Positions 53,855 through 62,878 of a DNA stretch of 64,000 bases are shown here, one piece after another (the first letter of the stretch is position 1; each line of letters opens with the position of its first letter). The stretch is from Prevotella sp. E2-28. GTDB lineage: Bacteria > Bacteroidota > Bacteroidia > Bacteroidales > Bacteroidaceae. Made by a program: the position numbers and the translations under genes. Where the stretch lies: the NCBI RefSeq assembly GCF_022024055.1, contig NZ_CP091788.1, forward strand, positions 248,001 through 312,000. The letters run 5' to 3'. Below the pieces are notes generated by a model, which saw nothing but the letters and a program-made list of their open reading frames with translations, made no database searches and was not told the DNA's origin.

Positions 53855-54727
53855 TTAGAGTGTCTGAAGTGACAGAACAAAAGCGACATGGCATCCTTGG
53901 CGCGGTGTATCAGCCAGTTCGAGCATACCGCCTTGCTGAATCACCATTCTGCGACTTAGAGACAAGCCGATTCCGCTACCGCTTCGTTTGGTGGTGAAGA
54001 ATGGTACAAAGAGTGACTGGCGATTTTCGGCAGGGATGGGAAGGCCATCGTTACCTATATACAGACTCACTTGTTTATCGTGAAGACTGTCTTCAAGGAC
54101 ATCTATGAACAACTTCTGCGCATTGGCCTCGATGGCATTCTTTACTAAGTTCATCAATACCTGGCGTAACATACCTGCATCAGCACTGACTTTCAAATCA
54201 GGAGAGACGTTTACTTCCCATGCCAATTGGGGATAGGCTTTGCTGATATCGTCAATCATCGTTCGCAGAGCGACTTCGCCCATTTTCGGTTTCTCCAGTT
54301 CAGACATCTTCCGGTAGTTAACCACAAAGTTACTCATGTGTTGAGAAGTTTCAAAGATGGCACGTATGCCATCCTCAAGTGGCGTCCCCTTTACATCGGA
54401 ACGGTTCAACAATGACTGGCTAATGCTGGTGATGGGCGCTGTTGCGTTCATCATCTCGTGTGTCAGTACACGGGTGAGCCGCTCCCACGATTCCACCTCG
54501 TTCTGGTTCACCTGTTGACGGATGGTCTCACCCAACTGATTCAGCGTTTCCTGCATGGCGCGTTCGCCAGGCAGCAGGCCGTGTGTAGGCATACGGAAGG
54601 TGAAGTCACGATTGCGGATGGCCTCCTGCATCAGATGGGCACGAAGACGAAGTTTCCGCTGATGGCGAATAAATGCAATCAGCAGAACTACGCACACGAT
54701 ACCTATTATAATAAGGAGCCACATCAT
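53855..54727 (-). CDS. Sensor histidine kinase
   Basis: A 290-residue kinase with one membrane helix (residues 3-20) and no extracellular sensor domain. The H-box is RVLTHEMMNATAPI with His90; the N-box is LRQVLMNLVKNAIEAN (about 190-205), then RSGSGIGLSLSRRMV as the G2 box. It resembles the short kinases paired with efflux operons in Bacteroidetes. Its ATG overlaps the stop of the response regulator gene by four bases, so the two are one operon (regulator first), divergent from the tolC operon they likely control. Confidence 0.92.
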   Translation of the reverse strand: MMWLLIIIGIVCVVLLIAFIRHQRKLRLRAHLMQEAIRNRDFTFRMPTHGLLPGERAMQETLNQLGETIRQQVNQNEVESWERLTRVLTHEMMNATAPITSISQSLLNRSDVKGTPLEDGIRAIFETSQHMSNFVVNYRKMSELEKPKMGEVALRTMIDDISKAYPQLAWEVNVSPDLKVSADAGMLRQVLMNLVKNAIEANAQKLFIDVLEDSLHDKQVSLYIGNDGLPIPAENRQSLFVPFFTTKRSGSGIGLSLSRRMVIQQGGMLELADTPRQGCHVAFVLSLQTL

Positions 54728-55248
54728 AGCCGTTTCATCTTATTGTAGAGCGTCTGTCGGGTAATTCCAAGGAGTTCTGCAGCCTGAGTGAGATTGCCGT
54801 GACAATGGTCGATGGTACGGCGGATGTGTTCCTTTTCCATCTCATCGAGGCTGATGATTTCGTTCTGCATATCGAGCACATCCTTCAGCTTGTGTACCAG
54901 TTCATCATTGTCCCACGGCTTGGTGATGAAGTCGGCCGCTCCGTTCTTCAATCCCTTTACAGCCAGATTGACATCGGCGTATGCAGTCAGCAATACGACT
55001 GGCGCCTGCGGATGCTGCTTACGGATGGTTCGAAGCCAGAACAGACCTTCGTTGCCATTGTTGACACCAAGCGTAAAGTTCATGTCGAGCAGGACTAAGT
55101 CGACGGGCTGCTGGGCCATCAACTTCAGGATTTCTTCGGGCTGGGTAGTGGTCAGTACACGCTCGAAAGTATCATCCAGCAGATAGTGCATCGCTGTCAG
55201 AATTGAAGCATTGTCATCTACGATAAGTATGGTTCCGTACTTGTTCAT
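54724..55248 (-). CDS. Response regulator, receiver plus Fis-type HTH without AAA+ domain
   Basis: A 174-residue regulator. The receiver domain (1-120) has D11, D12, phosphoacceptor D55 in LLDMN, T88 and K110. A short linker leads to a Fis-type helix-turn-helix at about 152-174 (LTQAAELLGITRQTLYNKMKRL, cited here by position). In related Bacteroidetes efflux loci the regulator is NtrC-like, with a sigma-54 AAA+ domain between these parts; here it is missing, giving a RegA/PrrA-like layout. The -7 box ends six bases before the ATG, so the mRNA is nearly leaderless. Divergent from tolC. Confidence 0.93.
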   Translation of the reverse strand: MNKYGTILIVDDNASILTAMHYLLDDTFERVLTTTQPEEILKLMAQQPVDLVLLDMNFTLGVNNGNEGLFWLRTIRKQHPQAPVVLLTAYADVNLAVKGLKNGAADFITKPWDNDELVHKLKDVLDMQNEIISLDEMEKEHIRRTIDHCHGNLTQAAELLGITRQTLYNKMKRL

Positions 55249-55253
55249 GGGTG

Positions 55254-55261
55254 CAAAGTTA
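55254..55261 (-). promoter_or_regulatory. -7 box of the regulator-kinase operon
   Basis: Reads TAACTTTG on the minus strand, only six bases before the regulator ATG. Confidence 0.7.
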
Positions 55262-55335
55262 CTACTTTCCGTCTAAAAATCATACAAAGGGGTGTATAAA
55301 AATTAGACGATCTGCATCCAGGCAACCTAAAATGC

Positions 55336-55366
55336 TTGCAGAGTATGAAATAAACATCTAACTTTG
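55336..55366 (+). promoter_or_regulatory. Promoter of the tolC efflux operon
   Basis: TTG at 55336-55338 and TAACTTTG at 55359-55366, 20 nt apart. The leader to the ATG at 55391 is about 20 nt. The 75-bp gap between the two divergent -7 boxes is where the response regulator would be expected to bind. Confidence 0.75.
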
Positions 55367-55390
55367 CATCAGCGAAAACAAGAATTGAGT

Positions 55391-56755
55391 ATGAAACAAG
55401 CATTGATAATCCTCCTTGTGTTTACAGCCGGACAGTCACTGGCTCAGGGCGAGTGGTCCATGCAGCAGTGTATGCAGTACGCTGTGGAGCATAACCACGA
55501 AGTGAAGCGTGCAGAGCTGGAACTTGACAACTACAAGGCCAGCAAGACTGGAGCCATCGGACGGTTCCTGCCTTCTGTGGATGCCAGCATCGGTGCCCAG
55601 TACAACTTCGGACGTGCCATCGACCCTGAGACAAACGGCTATACCGATGTGAGCACCTTCTATAATGGCTACTCGTTATATGCCTCACTACCTGTCTTCG
55701 ATGGCTTCAGCCGCATTCATGCTTTGAAAGCCGCCGGGGCCAGCACATTGATGGGGCGAGCCAGCTTGCGCCAGAAGCAGGATCAGACCGCATTGAATGT
55801 CCTGCAAGCTTACACCAATGTTGCCTATTACGAAGGTTTGGTCAAGATGGCTGATGAGAAAGTGCAGGAAACAGAACTACTGCTGAAACAGATACGCCTG
55901 TTGGAAGAGGTGGGACGCAAGAGTGCTGCTGATGTGGCTCAGGTAGAATCACAGAAAGCAGAAGCCGACTATGAGCTGACCCGCCAACAGAATCTCTATG
56001 CATCGGCCATGCTGGAACTGAAGAAGACGATGGCTTTCCCCATGCAGGATACGTTGTTGCTGTCAGTCCGTAACGTGCGTAATCGGCTTGTCGCTTGCAA
56101 CCGTAGGGACGCAAGAACTCTATGTCCGTCAGGTACGAACTCAGAGTCCGCAACGTATGGAATGGGACTCGCACAGGAACTGAATCCGGAACTACAGGCT
56201 GCCCAATATCAAGTGCAAGCCAGCAAACATGAGTGGCATCAGGCCCGCGCAGCCTTTTATCCATCTCTCTCGTTGAGTGCGGGTCTGAACACCACTTACT
56301 ATCATACGCTTCATTCCGATGTTGGAGAGTCATTCAGCAATCAGTTCAAGAACAATATGGGTGAATATGTGGGTGCCACATTGAGTATTCCCCTGTTCAA
56401 TCGCCTGCAGACCATTACGAGCATACGGAAGGCCAAGAACAACTATCGTATTGCCCAGGAGACATACAAGCAGAAACAGCTGGAGTTGGAGAAACTCAGT
56501 CGTGAGGCTTGGCAGGACTGGCAAGGTTATCTGAAACAGACAGTGCAGATGGTGGAGAAAGTAGAAGCCGACAGCATCGCCTATCAACTGACGAAACGCC
56601 AATTTGAAGAAGGGTTGAGTACGGCTATCGACTTGCGTACCACTTCAGCACAATTGCTGAACTCAAAGGCAACGCTGCTGCAGTGCCAACTGATGGCGAT
56701 GGTGAAGGAACAATTGGTAAGATATTATAGAGGAGAAGCAATATGGACAGAGTAA
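55391..56755 (+). CDS. TolC-family outer-membrane efflux protein
   Basis: A 454-residue outer-membrane channel with a signal peptide (ending SLAQG near residue 18) and two TolC-type coiled-coil repeats. It should form the exit duct of the pump whose adaptor and permeases follow. The start is placed at 55391 by promoter position. A stretch at about residues 237-258 (coding 56099-56162) matches the palindromic core of the composite repeat and interrupts the loop between the first repeat and the ELNPELQAAQYQ block, so it probably is an in-frame insertion. Its last 13 bases overlap the adaptor gene. Confidence 0.9.
   Translation: MKQALIILLVFTAGQSLAQGEWSMQQCMQYAVEHNHEVKRAELELDNYKASKTGAIGRFLPSVDASIGAQYNFGRAIDPETNGYTDVSTFYNGYSLYASLPVFDGFSRIHALKAAGASTLMGRASLRQKQDQTALNVLQAYTNVAYYEGLVKMADEKVQETELLLKQIRLLEEVGRKSAADVAQVESQKAEADYELTRQQNLYASAMLELKKTMAFPMQDTLLLSVRNVRNRLVACNRRDARTLCPSGTNSESATYGMGLAQELNPELQAAQYQVQASKHEWHQARAAFYPSLSLSAGLNTTYYHTLHSDVGESFSNQFKNNMGEYVGATLSIPLFNRLQTITSIRKAKNNYRIAQETYKQKQLELEKLSREAWQDWQGYLKQTVQMVEKVEADSIAYQLTKRQFEEGLSTAIDLRTTSAQLLNSKATLLQCQLMAMVKEQLVRYYRGEAIWTE
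56099..56162 (+). repeat. Degenerate copy of the composite-repeat core inside tolC
   Basis: CCGTAGGG, GTCCGTC, CGAACT and AGTCCGC occur in the same order and close to the same spacing as in the core of copy 1 (14097-14154). Only the palindromic core is represented; neither the tandem units nor module B are here. Confidence 0.6.
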
Positions 56756-57996
56756 TCGAAAAGACAAAGACACAACGGCTGATGAAGTATTGGCCATATA
56801 TGGCAGGGGCCTGCTTGGTGCTTATCGTCCTGGGCTGGCTGGTGTTTGGAAACCACGCATCAACGCTCAGAGTCAATAAGGATGAGTTGACCTTCAGCGA
56901 TGTGTGCCAGGCGGAGTTCAAGGACTATGTGCGTACCAACGGACAGGTATTGCCTATCCAGGTGGTACAGATTTCGCCCGAGGAAGGTGGCATCGTCATG
57001 GAAAAGGTGGTTGAAGAAGGAACGATGGTACATAAAGGTGACGTGATCGTCCGTCTGAGCAATTCGAACCTCGACCTTCAGATTCTGAATGCTGAAGCAG
57101 AACTGGCCGAAAAGCAGAACCTGCTGCGAAACACACAGGTAGCCATGCAGCAAGACCGTCTGAACAACCAGACGGAGCAGGCCCAGCTCGACATGGACAC
57201 CCAGCGCAAGCAGCGGACCTTCGAGCAGAACAAACGACTCTACGGTGAGAAGCTTATCAGCAAAGAGGATTACCTGCAGTCGCAGGAGGACTACCAGCTT
57301 TCTGCCAAGAAACGTTCGCTTGTGACGAAGCGCCTGAAGCAAGACTCTATCTATCGTACCGTTCAGATGGATCAGATGGAGGATAACCTTCAGAATATGC
57401 GTCGTAACGTGGTACTCGTGCGTCAGCGTAAGGATAAGCTCGAAGTGCGCTCTGCCATCGACGGCGAGTTAGGCTTGCTTGATGTGGAGTTGGGACAGAG
57501 CATCAGTCCAGGACAGAAGATTGGCCAATTGAACGACCTTTCTGACTATAAAGTGCAGGCTCAGATAGACGAGCACTATATCGACCGCGTGCGCCAAGGT
57601 CTGACGGCCACCTTTACGCGTGGCGACAAGACATACCAGTTGCAGGTTCGCAAGGTCTATCCAGAAGTTCGCGAGGGCAAGTTCCGCTGTGATTTCATCT
57701 TCAAGGGAGAAAGACCCGAGAACATCCGCACGGGCCAGACCTACTACATCGACCTCGAACTTGGCCAGCCTGAGCAGGCCATCATCATCCCTCGCGGCAC
57801 CTTCTTCCAGACCACAGGCGGACAATGGATTTTCGTGCTCGACAAGAATGGCCAGAAAGCCTATCGCCGAAACATACGCATCGGTCGCCAGAACCCACAG
57901 CACTACGAGGTGCTCGAAGGTTTGGAACCAGGCGAGCGAGTAGTCACCAGCGGCTACGAGGCATTTAAAGACAATGAAGTGTTAATATTAAAGTAA
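56743..57996 (+). CDS. HlyD-type efflux periplasmic adaptor (MacA-like)
   Basis: A 417-residue membrane-fusion protein with an N-terminal membrane helix (about 17-36), lipoyl-like halves (VVQISPEEGGIVMEKVVEEGTMV, and the return around SAIDGELGLLDVELGQ), a long coiled-coil hairpin (about 110-235) and a beta-barrel domain. It links the inner-membrane permeases to TolC. The two-permease and separate ATPase arrangement downstream is MacAB-like in function. It overlaps tolC by 13 bases and the first permease starts 10 bp after it. Confidence 0.92.
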   Translation: MDRVIEKTKTQRLMKYWPYMAGACLVLIVLGWLVFGNHASTLRVNKDELTFSDVCQAEFKDYVRTNGQVLPIQVVQISPEEGGIVMEKVVEEGTMVHKGDVIVRLSNSNLDLQILNAEAELAEKQNLLRNTQVAMQQDRLNNQTEQAQLDMDTQRKQRTFEQNKRLYGEKLISKEDYLQSQEDYQLSAKKRSLVTKRLKQDSIYRTVQMDQMEDNLQNMRRNVVLVRQRKDKLEVRSAIDGELGLLDVELGQSISPGQKIGQLNDLSDYKVQAQIDEHYIDRVRQGLTATFTRGDKTYQLQVRKVYPEVREGKFRCDFIFKGERPENIRTGQTYYIDLELGQPEQAIIIPRGTFFQTTGGQWIFVLDKNGQKAYRRNIRIGRQNPQHYEVLEGLEPGERVVTSGYEAFKDNEVLILK

Positions 57997-58006
57997 ACCG
58001 TAAGTT

Positions 58007-60370
58007 ATGAAGAGCTATTTCCGTTTCCTATCACGCAACAAGCTATACGCGATTATCGAGGCTTTTGGCCTGGCTTTTTCCTTGGGCTTTGTCATTTTGT
58101 TGGTGGCGTACGCCAAAGCAGAGTTCAGCACAGGCAGAAGTATAAAGGATGCTGACAAGATTTATCTTCTTGGCACTGGCGACATGTTTGGAATGACACT
58201 GGATACGCCTGTGGAGTTCTTCCATCAATTGCCAGAGATTGAATCCTGGACAAGAATATCCAATGGCATGCTTTCGGATGTCGTTGTTGGCGATGACTAT
58301 TACAGTATATCATCTGTCTTTGTCGATTCCACATTTTTCCAGTTGTTCGATTATCGTCTGACGGGCAGCAATCGTCAGCAGGTTCTGAAAAGTGAAGACG
58401 AAGTGCTTGTCTCAGAATCTTTTGCGCGTAAAGCCTTCGGACAGGAAAATGCTTTGGGAAAGAAAATTAAAGTTGGCGATGAATATTATACCATCAGTGG
58501 TGTTGTGGAGGACTTTGGACGGAATGACCTTTTCTCAGAGACCGATGTCTTCTTCAGCATCAAGAAAGCCTATAACTATTACCAGCGTATGGACAATTTT
58601 GGTAATACCCAGACGTTCCTGACGTTGAAACCAAATGCAGCCCCTGAAAAAGTAGCAGACAAACTGTTGGAAAAATACTTGGAATATTGGCCAGAGTTTT
58701 ATGCTAAAGATGGAGGTGAAGGAGCGATGATATGGGGTTCCACACTCACCCGGTTCGATGATGTCTATTTCTCATCTCTTGAACGTTACGGCACCCTTAA
58801 AGGGGGCAACAAAACGCTGGTTCAGATTCTGTTGATTGTAGCGCTCGTTCTGTTGGTTTCTGCCTGCTTCAATTACGTGAATCTAAGCATTGCGCTCACC
58901 GGAAAACGTGCCAAGGAGATGACCATGCGGAGAGTTTTGGGAGAGCGGACTAATGGCGTGTTGTGGCGTTATTTTCTGGAAGCCTTGTCTTTCGCTGCCA
59001 TCTGTTTTCTGACGGGCAGTGTGATAGCCTATATGTTTCGCCCGATGTTCGAAAGGTGGCTTTCGACGAGCATTCCACTTTTGCCCGACCTGCAATTAGT
59101 GACGATTGCTGTCATTGCCCTGCTTGTCATTTCTCTTGTTTCCAGTATATTGCCTGCCATGTTTGTGCTTCATTTCAAGCCTGTTGATGTGGTAAAGGGC
59201 AGTTTCCAATTAAAAAACAAGATGGTGTTCAGCAAGGTTTTTATCGTAGCACAGAACGTCATCAGTATGTGCCTGATAGCCGTTGCCATCACCATGACCT
59301 TACAGATACACCATCTGCTGACTTTGCCACTTGGTTATCAGACGGAGAATCTTATCTTTATCGAGGCTTGGGACATTGGCTATAACTCAGACCGGCAAGA
59401 AATCCTGCGTCAGCGGTTGCTCTCATTACCACAGGTGGAGGCTGTTGGCAAGGCTGGCAGTCTGCCTTTCAGATCCTCCAGTAATGGTTTGGTCGATGCT
59501 CAAGGCAGCAAGTCGTGGATTTATTATTCATCGATGGATACCACGGCCTTCCGGCTGTTGGGATTCCAAATCACAGAACGTTTCTGTGATGCTACAGATA
59601 GTCTTTGCTACATTGACCAGGATACTCAGAAACGCTATAACATATCTGCATCTCATCTCTCCATTGATGGTAATCAGGCAGAGTCTACCGGCGAAGTTGT
59701 CATGCGTCCCAGATATAAAGTGTGTGGAGTAGTGGAGAACTACCGAAATGGGATAGGCAATTATGCCCCCAAGTTCGAGGACGGTCATAATGTAATACAA
59801 TTGGTTGGCGAGAATGGCTGGTCGTGGTGTCAGATTGTGAAGATCAGTGGCAACAAGTCAGAGGCACTTGCCGCCGTAAAGAAAGCATGTTGCGCAGTAA
59901 CCAAAGAGTTGATAGGATACCCCAAGGACATGACTTGTACCTTCCTGGATGATGTCATAAAGGATGCGCTGGTCAAGGAGCGCAATACCATGCACCTTGT
60001 TCTTTGCTTCATGATTCTCTCTATCATGATTTCGGCCCTTGGACTTTTCGCCATATCAGTCAACTATAGCGAGCAGCACAGCAAGGAGATCGCCATTTGC
60101 AAGATTATGGGGGCTACGGTCAAGGAATCAATATGGCGACTCTCATGGCGTTTCATCCTCCTGTCGTTGATAGCTGTTGTCATAGCAATTCCTATTTGTG
60201 TAAAAGCCATGGGATATTACTTACAGGACTTTTACTATCGGATAGACTTCCCCTGGTGGGTCATCCTTCTGTCGGCATGCATCACTATCCTTATCGTCAT
60301 CCTGTCCATCCTGGGCCAGACCATGAGGATTGCCAACAAGAATCCCATTGATGGTATTAGGACCGAATAG
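58007..60370 (+). CDS. ABC transporter permease, MacB/FtsX type
   Basis: A 787-residue permease with an N-terminal membrane helix, a large periplasmic MacB_PCD-like domain (about 45-270) and FtsX membrane segments in the middle (about 280-425) and at the C-terminus (about 660-780). This duplicated FtsX layout is common in Bacteroidetes efflux operons. It lacks an ATPase domain, which is supplied by the gene at 62879. The tail ends ANKNPIDGIRTE. The next 130 bp hold the stub of another such gene. Confidence 0.92.
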   Translation: MKSYFRFLSRNKLYAIIEAFGLAFSLGFVILLVAYAKAEFSTGRSIKDADKIYLLGTGDMFGMTLDTPVEFFHQLPEIESWTRISNGMLSDVVVGDDYYSISSVFVDSTFFQLFDYRLTGSNRQQVLKSEDEVLVSESFARKAFGQENALGKKIKVGDEYYTISGVVEDFGRNDLFSETDVFFSIKKAYNYYQRMDNFGNTQTFLTLKPNAAPEKVADKLLEKYLEYWPEFYAKDGGEGAMIWGSTLTRFDDVYFSSLERYGTLKGGNKTLVQILLIVALVLLVSACFNYVNLSIALTGKRAKEMTMRRVLGERTNGVLWRYFLEALSFAAICFLTGSVIAYMFRPMFERWLSTSIPLLPDLQLVTIAVIALLVISLVSSILPAMFVLHFKPVDVVKGSFQLKNKMVFSKVFIVAQNVISMCLIAVAITMTLQIHHLLTLPLGYQTENLIFIEAWDIGYNSDRQEILRQRLLSLPQVEAVGKAGSLPFRSSSNGLVDAQGSKSWIYYSSMDTTAFRLLGFQITERFCDATDSLCYIDQDTQKRYNISASHLSIDGNQAESTGEVVMRPRYKVCGVVENYRNGIGNYAPKFEDGHNVIQLVGENGWSWCQIVKISGNKSEALAAVKKACCAVTKELIGYPKDMTCTFLDDVIKDALVKERNTMHLVLCFMILSIMISALGLFAISVNYSEQHSKEIAICKIMGATVKESIWRLSWRFILLSLIAVVIAIPICVKAMGYYLQDFYYRIDFPWWVILLSACITILIVILSILGQTMRIANKNPIDGIRTE

Positions 60371-60371
60371 T

Positions 60372-60503
60372 TATCGCATCGCGCTCAGCCTCTGGATATT
60401 CGCTGCTGGGTTTACCTGCTTCATCATTTCCCTGCTCACCGTTATCATTCAGAGCTGGCGCGCTGCTTCTGAGAATCCTGTAAACAGTATTAAAACCGAA
60501 TAA
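60372..60503 (+). pseudogene. C-terminal stub of a lost FtsX-type permease
   Basis: Directly after the first permease stop, an open frame encodes 43 residues: YRIALSLWIFAAGF, a hydrophobic helix TCFIISLLTVIIQSW, then ENPVNSIKTE and a stop. That is the ending typical of these permeases (the neighbours end NPIDGIRTE and NPVNYLKTE). There is no start codon or upstream part, so it is the leftover of a deleted tandem permease. Confidence 0.85.
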
Positions 60504-60507
60504 AAAC

Positions 60508-62874
60508 ATGAATGTATTAAAATCTCTCAATCAACGTGGGCAACACAATTGGATTAAGATTGTGTGCTTGGCCGTAGGACTGGCAACAGGTATCGTGCTG
60601 ATAGGCAAAGCTGGGTTCGAACAATCGTGGGATAAGTTCTTCCCAACAAGTGACCGCATTTATGTGGTTTGCGAAGATATCATTATGGATGGTGAGTACA
60701 AGCACTATCCTCAGACGGCTGGTGCTGTGGCTCACGGTATAAAGCGCTATTGTCCTCAGGTGGAGGCTGCCACACGCTATACTTCCTTTGCATGGGATAT
60801 GCCTATCGTAACGGATGACGACAAACGGGTCCGCACCAACTATGCGTTAGTTGACAGTTGTTTCTTCGATGTCTTCCCCTTCCGCATTTTGGTGGGAAAC
60901 CCGAAGAAGACGCTCAGTCAGGTTGATTGTTGTATGATACCCCGTTCATTGGCTGAGAAGTTAATGGGGATTGAAAATCCCCTTGACCTTGTGGGGAAAA
61001 AAATCTACTACAATATACGTGGTGGCTGGGCGCTGACCGTCGGTGGTATCTATGAGGACATTCCTTTGAACTCCAAACTGCACGGTATGGAGGTGATGGT
61101 CAGTATGCCAACCATTACTAGAATCATGTTTGACGGACGCGATAACTGGGTAGGCAATGATCGTTACGAAAGTTACGTGCGTTTGGCAAAAGGCATCATG
61201 CCAGACGACTTGAAGCCGCAGATAGAAAAGATGAAACGTGACAACCTGCCGTTGGACGAACTGAAAAAGGCTGGGGTGGACCTGGGCTTCTCCGTACAGC
61301 CGCTTGTGGATTATCACACCAAGGATGAGGGCACACGCCGTATGACTTGGATTGTTTCTATATTGGCAGCAGTGTTGATAGGGTGTGCCGTGATGAATTA
61401 CCTGCTTCTCGTCATAGGCGGCATTAGCCAACGGGCCAAAGAGATGGCTGTGCATCAGTGCTATGGAGCGAAGGCTCGTCATATCTATCAAAAGGTGATG
61501 ACGGAGAGCATAGTCCATCTGCTGTTGTCATTGACACTCGCAGCACTACTGCTGTTCCTCTTCAAAGATACTATCGAGGAATTGGTTGGTGCTCCTTTGA
61601 TAGTACTCTTGCTGACAGGATGTAATCTCTGGCTGATAGTCTCTACTTGTCTCGTAGTACTACTTATTACAGGTTTGGTACCTAGTTGGATTTACACCCA
61701 TATCCCTCTGGCGGCTGCTTTCAAGAACTATAATCATAGTCACCGCATATGGAAACTTCTGCTGTTAGGTTTGCAGTTCGCTTCGGCCACATTCCTTATT
61801 ATATTGTTAATAGTGGTAGGCCGTCAATATCGGATGATGGTGAACGATGATCCCGGCTACGACTACTCTACCTTAGGCTCGCTTCTGGTTGATGGTGTTT
61901 CTATTGAACAGCGTCAGTTGGCGATGGATGAACTGCGCAAGTTATCATCCGTGAAGGGTGTAACAATGTCATACGCTAACCTGACCCAGCATCAGAGCGG
62001 CGACAATATCCTGTTGCCTGGCGATGATCGCGAGTATATGAACATTGCCGATCTTTACTATGTTGGTGACGGTTACTTTGATGTGATGGAAATCCCTTTG
62101 GTTTCTGGTCGTACCTTTACGGAGCAGACTGATACCCTGCGCGAGGTGATGGTGAGCCGGAAGTTTGAAGAGCGCATGAAGGAACTGGCAGGCTGGGATC
62201 AGGCTTTGGGCAAACAGATTATCTGTACCTCGTTTCAAGGACCATATACCATCGTTGGTGTTTTTGAGGATACCCGCATCGGCAGCATCACCAATCCAGA
62301 TACCCGCCCCAGCGTCTGCTACTACAGCCGTAAGCCGGAACAGATGCACTATATCCTCATCCGCTTCCAGTCGATGGATGGCTTAGAGGCTGCCAATAAA
62401 TTAGTGAAGGAACTGGTAACTGACAATCCAGATATCTCCATCGTGCCATACAATCAGATGGTAACTGAACTCTATACCGATGCCCACCGCTTCCGTACGA
62501 CGGTGATGATTGGTGGTTTGGTGGCGCTGATTATTGCCCTCATCGGACTGATTGGCTACCTGGCAGGTGAGATAGCCCGTCGTCAGAAAGAGATTGCCAT
62601 CCGAAAGGTGAATGGCGCAAGAATAGCGGATGTGCTCAAATTGTTCCATACAGATATTTTGCGTGTTGCCTTACCTGCAGTGATGATTGGTGCTATTGGT
62701 GCTTGGTATGTAGCCCGTCTGTGGTTAGAGCAGTTCAGTGAAAAGACCACACTTTCGCCCATCATCCTTGTGGGCGGTGCTTTGGCAGTGATTATAGTCA
62801 TCCTCAGTGTGGTATGTCTTGGTTGCTATCGTGTGGCCAGCAGTAATCCAGTTAATTATCTAAAAACAGAATAA
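60508..62874 (+). CDS. ABC transporter permease, MacB/FtsX type (second)
   Basis: A 788-residue protein of the same design as the gene before it: N-terminal helix (about 18-35), periplasmic MacB_PCD-like domain, FtsX membrane blocks around 280-430 and 665-785, ending NPVNYLKTE. The two intact permeases are diverged and could form a heterodimer. The stub between them suggests the set arose by tandem duplication. It begins four bases after the stub's stop codon and is followed four bases later by the ATPase gene. Confidence 0.92.
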   Translation: MNVLKSLNQRGQHNWIKIVCLAVGLATGIVLIGKAGFEQSWDKFFPTSDRIYVVCEDIIMDGEYKHYPQTAGAVAHGIKRYCPQVEAATRYTSFAWDMPIVTDDDKRVRTNYALVDSCFFDVFPFRILVGNPKKTLSQVDCCMIPRSLAEKLMGIENPLDLVGKKIYYNIRGGWALTVGGIYEDIPLNSKLHGMEVMVSMPTITRIMFDGRDNWVGNDRYESYVRLAKGIMPDDLKPQIEKMKRDNLPLDELKKAGVDLGFSVQPLVDYHTKDEGTRRMTWIVSILAAVLIGCAVMNYLLLVIGGISQRAKEMAVHQCYGAKARHIYQKVMTESIVHLLLSLTLAALLLFLFKDTIEELVGAPLIVLLLTGCNLWLIVSTCLVVLLITGLVPSWIYTHIPLAAAFKNYNHSHRIWKLLLLGLQFASATFLIILLIVVGRQYRMMVNDDPGYDYSTLGSLLVDGVSIEQRQLAMDELRKLSSVKGVTMSYANLTQHQSGDNILLPGDDREYMNIADLYYVGDGYFDVMEIPLVSGRTFTEQTDTLREVMVSRKFEERMKELAGWDQALGKQIICTSFQGPYTIVGVFEDTRIGSITNPDTRPSVCYYSRKPEQMHYILIRFQSMDGLEAANKLVKELVTDNPDISIVPYNQMVTELYTDAHRFRTTVMIGGLVALIIALIGLIGYLAGEIARRQKEIAIRKVNGARIADVLKLFHTDILRVALPAVMIGAIGAWYVARLWLEQFSEKTTLSPIILVGGALAVIIVILSVVCLGCYRVASSNPVNYLKTE

Positions 62875-62878
62875 GATT

